Positions 26,805-34,876 of a DNA stretch of 64,000 nt are shown here, piece after piece. The notes below the pieces were generated by a model. It had not been told where the DNA came from. It saw only the letters and a program-made list of their open reading frames with translations, and searched no databases. Every line of letters starts with the position of its first letter. Position 1 is the first letter of the stretch. A program made the translations under genes and the position numbers. Source of the stretch: JAIEPW01 sp964471915 (GTDB taxonomy: Bacteria > Acidobacteriota > Terriglobia > Bryobacterales > Bryobacteraceae); NCBI GenBank assembly GCA_964471915.1, contig CAYYID010000018.1:1-64000 (forward strand), read 5' to 3'.

Positions 26805-26828
26805 AAAACCGACCCGCGGGTCGGTTTT
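26805..26828. promoter_or_regulatory. Perfect 24-bp palindrome, probable TetR operator
   Basis: The left half AAAACCGACCCG is followed directly by its exact reverse complement, centred between 26816 and 26817. It lies in the 100-bp gap between the beta-propeller gene and tetR, 21 bp upstream of the tetR start. The ACCGAC...GTCGGT core resembles operators of several TetR-family repressors. Assignment to the adjacent TetR is inferred from position. Confidence 0.8.
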
Positions 26829-26883
26829 ACGATTGCCCTATTAAGCGCTCACTCGGGGTCCGGTGTCAAGGTTCTTGTCGAAG

Positions 26884-27858
26884 CTAGTCCAGCCTCGGAT
26901 GGACCCGCCACAGATTCCCTTCCCGCAGATTCGACAGCCAAATGGACCCCAAACCCACCCGCACCGCGTCACCGCCCGGCCCCGCGTACTGCCGGACCAC
27001 CTTGTTCTGCTCCGGGTCGATCTTCGACAGCGGAAACTCGAACGAAGTCACCCACACCGCGCCTTCGCCCGCGGCGATCTCGCCGCCCGGCCCCGGAACC
27101 CCGACCGGAATGGTCGCGACAACCTTGTTCGTCTTGGCGTCCACGCGCGTGACGTCGCCCGCTTCCTGATTCAAGGTCCACACCGAACCGAAACCCGTCG
27201 TCAGGAAGCGGGGCTTCTTCCCCACCGGGATCACCTGCTCGACGACGTTCGTTCGCGGGTTCACGCGCGCCAGTTGGTTCGTCTCCGTGCTGGTCACCCA
27301 CAACGCACCCTCCCCGTAAGCCACGGCGAAGGACCCGGGCGGAACCCGGATCTCCGCGACCACTTTGTTGTCGGCGGGGTCCACGCGGGCGAGCACGCCC
27401 TTCTTGTCCGTCAGGATCCAGAACGAATCCGCCGAAACCACCACTCCGCCTTCGGAATGGGCGATCGGGATCGCGAACGTCGCCGTCACCTGGCCGGTCT
27501 TCCGGTCGATCCGGGAAACCGTCTGGTCGCCGCAGTTGGGCACCCAAATCGAGCCAAAACCGGCGGCGATCCCCGAGCAGGGCGCCTTGCCCACCGGGAT
27601 CTGCGCCGCGACCTTGTTGGTCTTGGGGTCCAGGCGGGCGACGTTGTTCGCCGGGTAGTTCGACACCCAGACATCTTCGTCAATGACGATCCAATCCGGG
27701 TTCCCGCCCGTCTGGAAAACCGCGTCCGGGGTCAGGGTCGCGATGGGCCGCTGGACCCCGGGTCCGGCGACGCCCGGCCGCTTCACCGGCGCCGGCTTCG
27801 GCTGGGCCGCCAGAGAAACCGCTAACCAAATCCCTAACCCGAGACGATGGAAGAACAT
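26884..27858 (-). CDS. Exported Vgb-like beta-propeller protein
   Basis: The 324-residue protein has a signal peptide (FFHRLGLGIWLAVSLAAQP) and a blade-repeat domain related to virginiamycin B lyase-like/YVTN propellers. At least six repeats of about 40 residues share the pattern ARLDPKTNKVAAQIPVG...G.GSIWVPN (for example near residues 75, 115, 155, 197, 240 and 285). The repeats probably form a binding or scaffold propeller; I see no evidence for lyase activity. It starts at ATG 27858, with TACAAT 6 nt upstream and no Shine-Dalgarno. It is upstream of tetR on the same strand, but the palindrome separates them. Confidence 0.85.
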   Translation of the reverse strand: MFFHRLGLGIWLAVSLAAQPKPAPVKRPGVAGPGVQRPIATLTPDAVFQTGGNPDWIVIDEDVWVSNYPANNVARLDPKTNKVAAQIPVGKAPCSGIAAGFGSIWVPNCGDQTVSRIDRKTGQVTATFAIPIAHSEGGVVVSADSFWILTDKKGVLARVDPADNKVVAEIRVPPGSFAVAYGEGALWVTSTETNQLARVNPRTNVVEQVIPVGKKPRFLTTGFGSVWTLNQEAGDVTRVDAKTNKVVATIPVGVPGPGGEIAAGEGAVWVTSFEFPLSKIDPEQNKVVRQYAGPGGDAVRVGLGSIWLSNLREGNLWRVHPRLD

Positions 27859-27864
27859 GCGAGT

Positions 27865-27870
27865 ATTGTA
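27865..27870 (-). promoter_or_regulatory. Candidate -10 box for the beta-propeller gene
   Basis: TACAAT on the minus strand lies 6 nt before the ATG at 27858. The 16-bp inverted repeat at 27883-27898 covers the expected -35 region. Confidence 0.45.
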
Positions 27871-27882
27871 TGCCGCTTGACT

Positions 27883-27898
27883 CCCACCGGTCGGTGGG
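27883..27898. promoter_or_regulatory. Inverted repeat in divergent promoter region
   Basis: CCCACCG and CGGTGGG flank a 2-nt centre, between the beta-propeller start (27858) and the DUF1549/DUF1553 gene. It shares the GTCGGT element with the 24-bp palindrome 1.07 kb away, so it could be a second, weaker site for the same TetR protein; this is speculative. Confidence 0.45.
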
Positions 27899-27930
27899 TT
27901 ACGGTGCAAGTAATCCGTTTGGGATGGTCT

Positions 27931-30807
27931 GTGCGTAAAGCCAAAGTGCGTCATGTTGTTCTGATTACGGCATTGTTCGGCTCGGCGGTTGTAGCGCCCG
28001 GGGCGAACTCTCCGGAATTCTTCGAGACCCGAATCCGCCCGGTCCTCGACGCGAACTGCCTGGGCTGCCACGCCAAGCTCGCCATGGCGGGACTGCGCCT
28101 GGACTCCCGCGCGGCCATGCTGAAGGGCGGCGCCACGGGTCCGGCCGTGATCCCCGGCGAGCCCGACAAGAGCCTCCTTATCAAGGCCATCCGCCAGGAG
28201 ACGCCCGACCTCCAGATGCCCAAAGGCGGCAAGCTCAAGAAGCGCGAAATCGACGACTTCGTCGAGTGGGTGAAAGCCGGGGCGGTGTGGCCCGAGGCCA
28301 AGATGACCGTCGCCTCCGGACCAGGTCTGAGCGCCCAACAGCGGGCCTTCTGGTCGTTCCGGCCGCTGAAGAACCCCACGCCGCCGGAGCCGAAGAGCCG
28401 CACCTGGGCGAGGAACGCGATCGACAAGTTCCTGCTTGCCGCGATGGAGCGCGAGGGGCTGACCCCGGGCAAGCCCGCCGACAAGCGGACCCTGATGCGG
28501 CGGGTAACGCTCGACCTGACGGGGCTGCCCCCCAAGCCCGAGGAGGTCGAAGCGTTCGTCGCGGATACTTCGGCGGACGCCTACCCGAAGCTCATCGACC
28601 GGCTGCTCGCGTCGCCCGCCTATGGCGAACGCTGGGGACGCCACTGGCTGGACGTGGTCCGCTACGGCGAGGACGACACGCGCGGTCTCGCGCCCCAGAA
28701 CCGCGGCTACATGCCGTACCCGTTCGCGTACCTCTACCGCGACTGGGTGATTCAGGCGATGAACGACGATCTCCCGTACGGGGACTTCGTGAAGGCGCAA
28801 ATCGCCGGCGACCTGCTGGACGAGAAGCTCCGTGTGAAGATGCTCCCCGCAACGGGATTCCTGGGCCTGGGCCCGTGGTATTACGACCTGGCGGATCCGC
28901 CGGTCGCGCGCTCGGACGAGCGCCACGAGCGCATCGACACCACCACGCGGGCGTTCCTGGGCCTCACGGTCGGCTGCGCCCGTTGCCACGACCACAAGTA
29001 CGACCCGATCTCGATCAAGGATTATTACTCCCTCGCCGGCGTTTTCGGCTCGACCACCTACAAGGAGTATCCGCAGGTCCCCAAGGGCGCGCGCGAGGAG
29101 TACGAAGCCAAGGAAAAGAAGCTCGAAGACAAACAGAAGCTCATGGGCGAGTTCCTGCGCAGCGCCTCCGAGCAGATGGCCCTGATGTATGCGCGGCGCG
29201 CGGCGGACTATATGCTCGGGGTCTTCCGGATGAAAGGCGAGGTGAAAAAACCGCTGCACGAGGTGGCCGAGCAGTTGAAGCTCGACGCCGAACTGCTGGC
29301 GCGGTGGGACCGGTTCCTCGCCAAGCCCCCGGCCTTCTACCCCTACCTGAAACCGTGGCAGGAGATGATGGCCAAAGGCGGCACGGACGAGGAACAGGCC
29401 AAGAAACTCGCCCGCGAATTCCAGGACGTGCTGAACGCGGTGATCGTCGAGCACCGCGAGTTCGACAAGGAGAACGAGATCATCAAGGCCAAGGCCCTGC
29501 CGGGCACCAAGCCGAAACCGGAGCCGAAGGGCAAGCCGCACGAGTTCGAGACCGCGGACGATTTCTGCCCGGGCTGCGGGCTTGAGTTGCGCACCATGGC
29601 CGCGGATCGCGGGAATCTCTTCACCGACGTGTTCCTTTATGACGTACACGATACGGACCCCGCGCCGCAGGGCCGCAAGACCCCGGCATTGCTCAGCTTC
29701 CGGGGCTTCGGCCTGGAGAAGCGGCTGAGCGCCGAGGCCGCCCAGCACCTGGCCGACATGCGCGCCGAGATGGAAAAGGACCGCAAGGAACTGGAGCCCG
29801 AACTGCCGCTGATCCACGGCGTCGCCGAGAGCCCGAAAATCGGCAACCAGCCTCTGCTCAAACGCGGAAATCCCTATGCGCCGGACGCCGAGATCCCCCG
29901 CGGGTTCCCCGAAGTGCTGACGCCGGAGCCGAAGCGCTTCGAAAAGGGCAGCGGCCGTCTCGACCTCGCGGAAACCATCGCCGCGCACCCGCTGACCGCG
30001 CGGGTGATCGTGAACCGGATCTGGAAGTGGCACTTCGGCACCGGAATCGTGAACACGCCCAGCAACTTCGGACAGGTGGGCGAGCGCCCGGTGCACCCGG
30101 AACTCCTCGAGCACCTGGCGTCGTGGTTCACGGCGAACGGGATGTCGTTCAAGAAACTGCACCGCGAGATCCTGCTGTCGGCGGCATACCAGTTGAGCGC
30201 GGCAGACATCCCCGCGAATACGCTGAAGGATCCCGAGAATCGCTATTACTGGCGCGGCAACCGGCGGCGTCTCGAAGCCGAAGCCATCCGGGACTCAATG
30301 CTCGCTGTCTCCGGCACCCTGGACACGCGGATGTTCGGCCCCTCCGAAGTGCTGGCGGCGGAGAGCAAGCGCCGGACGCTCTACGGCAAGGTGAGCCGCT
30401 TCCGCCTGGATCCGTACCTGCAACTGTTCGACTTCCCCAATCCCGGGCTGTCGGCCGAGCAGCGTCACATCACCAGTGTGCCGCCGCAGAAACTCTTCTT
30501 CCTGAATAGCGACTTCGTATTGAAGCAGGCCGAGGGCCTGGTGAACCGGCTGGATGGCGAAGCGGGCGACGACGCGAAAGTCCGCCTGGCCTACCGGCTG
30601 CTCTACCAGCGTGCCCCTTCGGCCGACGAAACGGCGGCGGCGGTTGCGTTTCTCGCCGAGGAGCGCAAGAAGGAGCGCGCGGCGCCTCAGGAGTCCGCCC
30701 CCGACAAGAACGACAAGAACGACAAAAAGAAAACTCCGGCGCCGGCGCCGTGGGTCCGTTACGCGCGCGTCCTGTTCAGCACCAACGAGTTCCTGGAAAT
30801 CCAATAG
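27931..30807 (+). CDS. Planctomycete-type cytochrome c / DUF1549 / DUF1553 protein
   Basis: The large exported protein (about 958 residues from the GTG at 27931, chosen because it leads straight into VRKAKVRHVVLITALFG, a signal-like segment; GTG 27946 or TTG 27877 are alternatives) has three parts. First is a PSCyt1 domain with heme motif CLGCH (C43, C46, H47) and a probable Met ligand in LQMPKGG. Next is DUF1549 (about 150-370, with RRVTLDLTGLPP and CARCHDHKYDPI, a second CxxCH). Last is DUF1553 (about 640-930, with HPLTARVIVNRIWKWHFG and RRLEAEAIRDSMLAVSG). A charged Lys/Glu-rich middle and a Lys/Asp-rich C-terminal linker are notable. It is 12 bp upstream of the DUF1501 gene, a pairing known from Planctomycetes. 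Biochemical role not established. Confidence 0.88.
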   Translation: MRKAKVRHVVLITALFGSAVVAPGANSPEFFETRIRPVLDANCLGCHAKLAMAGLRLDSRAAMLKGGATGPAVIPGEPDKSLLIKAIRQETPDLQMPKGGKLKKREIDDFVEWVKAGAVWPEAKMTVASGPGLSAQQRAFWSFRPLKNPTPPEPKSRTWARNAIDKFLLAAMEREGLTPGKPADKRTLMRRVTLDLTGLPPKPEEVEAFVADTSADAYPKLIDRLLASPAYGERWGRHWLDVVRYGEDDTRGLAPQNRGYMPYPFAYLYRDWVIQAMNDDLPYGDFVKAQIAGDLLDEKLRVKMLPATGFLGLGPWYYDLADPPVARSDERHERIDTTTRAFLGLTVGCARCHDHKYDPISIKDYYSLAGVFGSTTYKEYPQVPKGAREEYEAKEKKLEDKQKLMGEFLRSASEQMALMYARRAADYMLGVFRMKGEVKKPLHEVAEQLKLDAELLARWDRFLAKPPAFYPYLKPWQEMMAKGGTDEEQAKKLAREFQDVLNAVIVEHREFDKENEIIKAKALPGTKPKPEPKGKPHEFETADDFCPGCGLELRTMAADRGNLFTDVFLYDVHDTDPAPQGRKTPALLSFRGFGLEKRLSAEAAQHLADMRAEMEKDRKELEPELPLIHGVAESPKIGNQPLLKRGNPYAPDAEIPRGFPEVLTPEPKRFEKGSGRLDLAETIAAHPLTARVIVNRIWKWHFGTGIVNTPSNFGQVGERPVHPELLEHLASWFTANGMSFKKLHREILLSAAYQLSAADIPANTLKDPENRYYWRGNRRRLEAEAIRDSMLAVSGTLDTRMFGPSEVLAAESKRRTLYGKVSRFRLDPYLQLFDFPNPGLSAEQRHITSVPPQKLFFLNSDFVLKQAEGLVNRLDGEAGDDAKVRLAYRLLYQRAPSADETAAAVAFLAEERKKERAAPQESAPDKNDKNDKKKTPAPAPWVRYARVLFSTNEFLEIQ

Positions 30808-30819
30808 GCCCTATCAGCA

Positions 30820-32226
30820 ATGAAGCCCCACAAGCAATCGCAACCCCTGACGCGGCGCGAGGCGCTCTGCCGGATCGGCGGCGGCATGGGATTTGTCGCA
30901 CTTGCCAACATGGTGACGGATTCGCTCACCGCCGCCGAAACCAAGCCCGTCCTCCACCACAAGCCGCGCGCCAAACGGGTGATTTTCCTGTTCATGAACG
31001 GCGGCCTGTCGAGCATGGACAGCTTCGATCACAAGCCCGCGCTGGAGAAATTCCACGGGCAGCCGCTGCCCGGCGGCGAGGTCAAGACCGAGCGCAAGAC
31101 CGGCACACTGCTTAAGTCGCCGTTCACCTTCCAGCAGTACGGACCGCACGGCATGTGGATCAGCGAGCTATTCCCGCATGTCGCGCAGTGCACCGAGGAC
31201 ATCTGCTTCATCCACTCGATGCACACCGACATCCCGAATCACGAGCCGTCGCTGCTGATGATGAACACCGGCCACACGCAAGTGGGGCGGCCGTCCATGG
31301 GCGCCTGGCTGACGTACGGGCTCGGCGCCGAGAACCGCAACCTGCCCGGATTCGTCGTCCTGTGTCCGGAAATGCCGACCGTGGTGGGTCCGCCGCTGTG
31401 GAGCGCGTCGTTCCTGCCGCCCATCACCCAGGGGACCTTCATCCCCGATCGCGTCGAGGACCGCGCCAAAGACTTCGACCCGAAGAAGCTGATCCCGTAC
31501 CTCTACCACGACGCGAACTCGCTGGAGCGGCAGAAATCGGAGCTGGAGCTTCTCACCAAACTCGAAAAGATGCAGGCCGCGCCGGGACTCGAAAGTTCGC
31601 TCGCCACCATGGAGACGGCGTTCCGCATGCAGACCGAGGCGCCCGACGTGTTCGACATCCGCAAGGAGAGCGAGGCCACCCAGAAGCTCTACGGCCCGGG
31701 AAGCACCGCGCGCGGGTGCCTGATGGGCGTCCGCCTGCTCGAAAAGGGTGTGCGGATGGTTCAGATCTACTACGCCAAGGGCGACCCCTGGGACGCGCAC
31801 ACGGACATCCTGGACCACCGCAAGAACGCTAAGGACTCAGATCAGCCATTCGCTGCGGTGGTCAAGGACCTGAAGTCCCGCGGCATGCTCAATGACACGC
31901 TCGTAGTGTGCGGCAGCGAGTTCGGCCGGACGCCGGTCGTGGAAACCGGCGGCAACTTCAGCGGCGCGCGCAACGGCCGGGATCACAACCCGTTCGGGTT
32001 CACCATGTGGCTCGCCGGCGGCGGCGTGAAGGGCGGCATGCGCTACGGCGCCACCGACGACTTCGGCTTCAAGGCCGCCGAGAAGCCAGTCCACGTGCAC
32101 GACCTGCACGCGACCATCCTGCACCTGCTGGGCATCGACCACACCAAGCTAACCTATCGCTACAGCGGCCGCGACTTCCGGCTCACCGACGTCGCCGGCA
32201 ATGTGCTGCACGACATCATCGCCTGA
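30820..32226 (+). CDS. DUF1501 protein with TAT signal
   Basis: The 468-residue protein begins with a twin-arginine leader (TRREALCRIGGGMGFVALAN), so it is exported folded, probably with a cofactor or metal. The body is DUF1501, a sulfatase/alkaline-phosphatase-like fold: FLFMNGGLSSMDSFDHKP, then HSMHTDIPNHEPSLLMMNTG, then VVCGSEFGRTPVVE and GRDHNPFGFTMWLAGGGVKGG, which carry probable metal-binding Asp and His residues. Only 12 bp separate it from the cytochrome/DUF1549/DUF1553 gene, so the two form an operon. The function in Planctomycetes and Acidobacteria is not settled; degradation of complex sulfated or other polymers is often suggested. Confidence 0.9.
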   Translation: MKPHKQSQPLTRREALCRIGGGMGFVALANMVTDSLTAAETKPVLHHKPRAKRVIFLFMNGGLSSMDSFDHKPALEKFHGQPLPGGEVKTERKTGTLLKSPFTFQQYGPHGMWISELFPHVAQCTEDICFIHSMHTDIPNHEPSLLMMNTGHTQVGRPSMGAWLTYGLGAENRNLPGFVVLCPEMPTVVGPPLWSASFLPPITQGTFIPDRVEDRAKDFDPKKLIPYLYHDANSLERQKSELELLTKLEKMQAAPGLESSLATMETAFRMQTEAPDVFDIRKESEATQKLYGPGSTARGCLMGVRLLEKGVRMVQIYYAKGDPWDAHTDILDHRKNAKDSDQPFAAVVKDLKSRGMLNDTLVVCGSEFGRTPVVETGGNFSGARNGRDHNPFGFTMWLAGGGVKGGMRYGATDDFGFKAAEKPVHVHDLHATILHLLGIDHTKLTYRYSGRDFRLTDVAGNVLHDIIA

Positions 32227-32297
32227 CGCAAGCCCGGGTGACCGTTCCCCGTACAGGGAAGCCAGTACTTCTTGCCCATGTGCAAGCGAAAGCATCA

Positions 32298-32303
32298 TAT
32301 AAT
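32298..32303 (+). promoter_or_regulatory. -10 box TATAAT before the 32311 gene
   Basis: A perfect TATAAT is placed 7 nt before ATG 32311. A weak -35 (TTGCCC, 32272-32277) is 20 nt away. The position argues for a leaderless mRNA and selects 32311 over the upstream in-frame ATGs at 32272 and 32278. Confidence 0.55.
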
Positions 32304-32310
32304 GCTCCGC

Positions 32311-32760
32311 ATGGCACGAGGTCTGTTCTTCTCCAATCATCGGTTCTGCTGGAATGTCGAAGCCCACGTGGGTCCGAACTGCCCGAATCGCGTAGAGGAT
32401 GTCCAACTGGTCCAGTTGGGTTACTATTGCTGCGCCCGCAATCCGAACGCCGGCAATACGCCGGCGGAACAGGCCGCTTACAACGCGGTTGTGCCCGGGT
32501 CGCAGTATACCGGTTCACCAACGGACCCGCTCTCGGTGGCGATCCGCGAACACCAACGGGCGCGCGGCGGAACCCAGGACGGTCGCGTGAGCCCGATCCC
32601 TGGAAACCAGCCGGGCTACGGGCCCACCTCCTGGATGATCGTCCCTCTTTCTAACAACATCTACGACGTAATGCGTGATATCTGGCCCGCCCTGCACAAG
32701 TCGCCGCAGTGTCCGCCCGCGCTCGCCGCGAAGTCGAAGCTGATGTTCAATCCGGACTGA
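32311..32760 (+). CDS. Orphan protein, possibly peptidoglycan-binding-like
   Basis: The 149-residue protein is not recognised with confidence. It has no signal peptide. Residues 20-45 (HVGPNCPNRVEDVQLVQLGY, followed by a Cys pair) and 73-95 (PLSVAIREHQRARGGTQDGR, then VSP) follow the helix-loop-helix-loop pattern of a PGBD-type domain, where DV..VQ and I..fQ...G..DG.v are typical. The C-terminal part (SNNIYDVMRDIWPALHKSPQ) is unassigned. Its codon use is visibly less GC-biased than that of its neighbours, and AT-richer flanks hint at acquisition by transfer. The start is decided by TATAAT 7 nt upstream. Confidence 0.6.
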   Translation: MARGLFFSNHRFCWNVEAHVGPNCPNRVEDVQLVQLGYYCCARNPNAGNTPAEQAAYNAVVPGSQYTGSPTDPLSVAIREHQRARGGTQDGRVSPIPGNQPGYGPTSWMIVPLSNNIYDVMRDIWPALHKSPQCPPALAAKSKLMFNPD

Positions 32761-32907
32761 GGAAGCTTCCTAAATACTTTGTAAACGGCGTACCAGAAGC
32801 ACAAATCTCCCGTGGTAGTACCATTGCTTTCAGAATTGGACCCGTAGTACGTTAGTTCTACGGCATTCACCCTACCTTCCAGCGGTGGAATCAACAGGAG
32901 CTAAGCA

Positions 32908-34815
32908 TTGCTTTTCAAGCACTTAGGATACGTGTGTGCGGCGGTAGCGACTTTCCTTCTACCCGCAGGTGCGACTTATTCTCAAAGGCTTACAGCCGAA
33001 GGCACGATCCAGCGGATTCACGCCGCCCCCGCAGTCTCTTCCCAGGGGGAAGGAACGTCGCGCCTCACCTGGCGGATCTCGAGTCCTGGCGCAGCGGCCA
33101 TCCGGCTGCACTTCGAAGATTTCGCACTCCCTCCCGGGGCGCGTCTGGTCCTGCGGAACGCACAAGGCGACACCCTCCGGGGACCCTACACCGGAGCCGG
33201 CCCGTTGGAAGAGGGCAGCTTCTGGTCCCTGCCGGTCGCCGGTGACGAAGTCTGGGTCGACTTGGAGCTTCCGGCTGGCGCGCCATATGCGGCGCCTCGG
33301 ATTACAGAATTGGGACGGATGGAGGCGGCGGACGGCCGGGAGTGGCGGGACGCTCCGGCGCCGGAGCGCGGTGAAACGCGGCTCGGCGAGTTTCGCGGCC
33401 GGACGCTGGAGTTCGAGGTCCGGGACGGGCTCGCCGTGTTCGAAGGGGACATGGTGCTCGGCCGGGCGGAGGAAATCCCAGCCGGGCCCGGTAAGGACCA
33501 GCGGCGCGCCGCAGTCGGCATCGACGGAGCCGCCTACCGCTGGCCCGGCGGCCGAATCCCGTACACCATCGATCCGGCGCTGCCGAATCCGCAACGCGTG
33601 CTCGACGCGGTGGCGCACTGGAACCAGCAACTGGGCGGGGCAATCACGCTGACACCCCGGACCAGCGAAGCGGCCTACGTGACCTTCGTGCCGGGATCCG
33701 GCTGCTCGTCCTATGTGGGCTTCAACAACCTGGCCGCGCAGTCCATCTGGCTGGCGGACACTTGCTCCACCGGCAACGCCATCCACGAAATCGGCCACGC
33801 GGTGGGGCTGTATCACGAACACACCCGTGAGGACCGCAACACCTTCGTGAGGGTGCGCTACGAGAACATCGACCCGAACCGAGCGTTCAACTTCGACCAG
33901 CAGATCACGGGCGCAAGCGACATCGGCGGCTACGATTACGGCTCGATCATGCATTACGGCGCCTATGCGTTTTCGACGAACGGTCAGCCGACGATCGAGA
34001 CCATCCCCGCGGGGATTCCGATCGGGCAGCGCAACGGGCTCTCGGCGGGCGACATTGCCGGCGCACGGACGCTGTACGGCGGCTCGACGACGACGGGTTC
34101 GGTGACCGTAACCGTGAACTCGAATCCCGGCGGCCTGACGCTCCAGGCGGACGGGGCCTCGTTCGCGGCCTCGCGGAGCTTCAGTTGGACGCCCGGGTCG
34201 GCGCACACGTTGGCCGCGCCCAGCCAGAACGCGCCGGGGACGCAATACGTCTTCTCCAACTGGTCGAACGGCGGCGCGCAGACGCAGACCTATGTGACGC
34301 CGGCTAGTAACGCCTCGGTGACGGCCAACTACGCGGTGCGTTACGAAGTGCGCGCGAGCGCCGGATCCGGCGCGGGCACCGTAAGCCAGAACCCGGCATC
34401 GGCGGACTCCTATTACGCCGCCAACACGGCCGTGACCGTCACCGCGACGCCGGCCGCGGGCTCCTGCTTCGTATCCTGGAGCGGGATCAGCGCGCCCGCG
34501 AATCCGGTGCTCAGCCTCACCGCGAACCAGCCGTATACTCTCCAGGCGAACTTCCAGGCGGGCGGTGTGACGGCGACCCCGGCGGCGCTTAGCTTTGCCA
34601 ACACGGCCGGGTCGCTCACCGTGAGCCTGTCCGCGACTAGCGGCTGCCCCTGGACGGCCCGGAGCAACGCATCGTGGATCACCGTAACGCCGGCATCGGG
34701 CTCCGGCAGCGGCGTCCTAACCGTGTCGGTGGAGCGGAATCGCGGCCGGTCTGCCCGCAGCGGCACGGTGACCGCCGGCGGCGCGACCATCACGGTGAAC
34801 CAGGCCGGCCGTTAG
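32908..34815 (+). CDS. Astacin-type metalloprotease with bacterial repeat and BACON domains
   Basis: The secreted M12A-like protease (635 residues) uses a TTG start at 32908, fixed by AGGAG seven nucleotides upstream, and opens with a signal peptide (GYVCAAVATFLLPAGATYSQ). The catalytic domain (about 205-395) carries HEIGHAVGLYH (zinc ligands H293, H297, H303; catalytic E294) and the Met-turn SIMHYG (M348, Y350). It is followed by a TTG-type/InlB-like repeat region (about 397-555) and a C-terminal BACON domain (about 557-635, WTARSNASWITVTPASGSG) that is likely to bind carbohydrate or mucin. A 147-bp AT-rich leader precedes it, and a good terminator follows. It probably digests extracellular protein. 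Confidence 0.93.
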   Translation: MLFKHLGYVCAAVATFLLPAGATYSQRLTAEGTIQRIHAAPAVSSQGEGTSRLTWRISSPGAAAIRLHFEDFALPPGARLVLRNAQGDTLRGPYTGAGPLEEGSFWSLPVAGDEVWVDLELPAGAPYAAPRITELGRMEAADGREWRDAPAPERGETRLGEFRGRTLEFEVRDGLAVFEGDMVLGRAEEIPAGPGKDQRRAAVGIDGAAYRWPGGRIPYTIDPALPNPQRVLDAVAHWNQQLGGAITLTPRTSEAAYVTFVPGSGCSSYVGFNNLAAQSIWLADTCSTGNAIHEIGHAVGLYHEHTREDRNTFVRVRYENIDPNRAFNFDQQITGASDIGGYDYGSIMHYGAYAFSTNGQPTIETIPAGIPIGQRNGLSAGDIAGARTLYGGSTTTGSVTVTVNSNPGGLTLQADGASFAASRSFSWTPGSAHTLAAPSQNAPGTQYVFSNWSNGGAQTQTYVTPASNASVTANYAVRYEVRASAGSGAGTVSQNPASADSYYAANTAVTVTATPAAGSCFVSWSGISAPANPVLSLTANQPYTLQANFQAGGVTATPAALSFANTAGSLTVSLSATSGCPWTARSNASWITVTPASGSGSGVLTVSVERNRGRSARSGTVTAGGATITVNQAGR

Positions 34816-34824
34816 AAAAGACAG

Positions 34825-34860
34825 CGGCCGGACTCCCCGCACGGGGACTCCGGCCGTTTT
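34825..34860. terminator. Bidirectional terminator (astacin / fasciclin)
   Basis: The stem CGGCCGGACTCCCC / CGGGGACTCCGGCCG (one mismatch, short loop) is followed by TTTT on the plus strand and preceded by an A-run (GAAAAG) that gives a T-run on the minus strand. It serves both convergent genes. Confidence 0.85.
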
Positions 34861-34876
34861 CGTGACCGCGCGACCG

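Noticed and set aside
26119..26805. N-terminal extension of the second receptor reading upstream through the tetR region
   Set aside because: It is out of frame with tetR, which has a clear HTH. The receptor has a Shine-Dalgarno and signal peptide at 26118.
27859..30162. Long N-terminal extension of the beta-propeller gene
   Set aside because: Antisense to the DUF1549/DUF1553 gene. ATG 27858 opens a signal peptide and has a -10 box.
32761..32770. GGAAGCTTCC palindrome just after the 32311 gene
   Set aside because: Ten bases are too short to call an operator or terminator without more support.
32842..32863. CCGTAG / CTACGG hairpin before the astacin gene
   Set aside because: A 6-bp stem with a 10-nt loop is expected by chance, and no T-run or conserved context supports a role.
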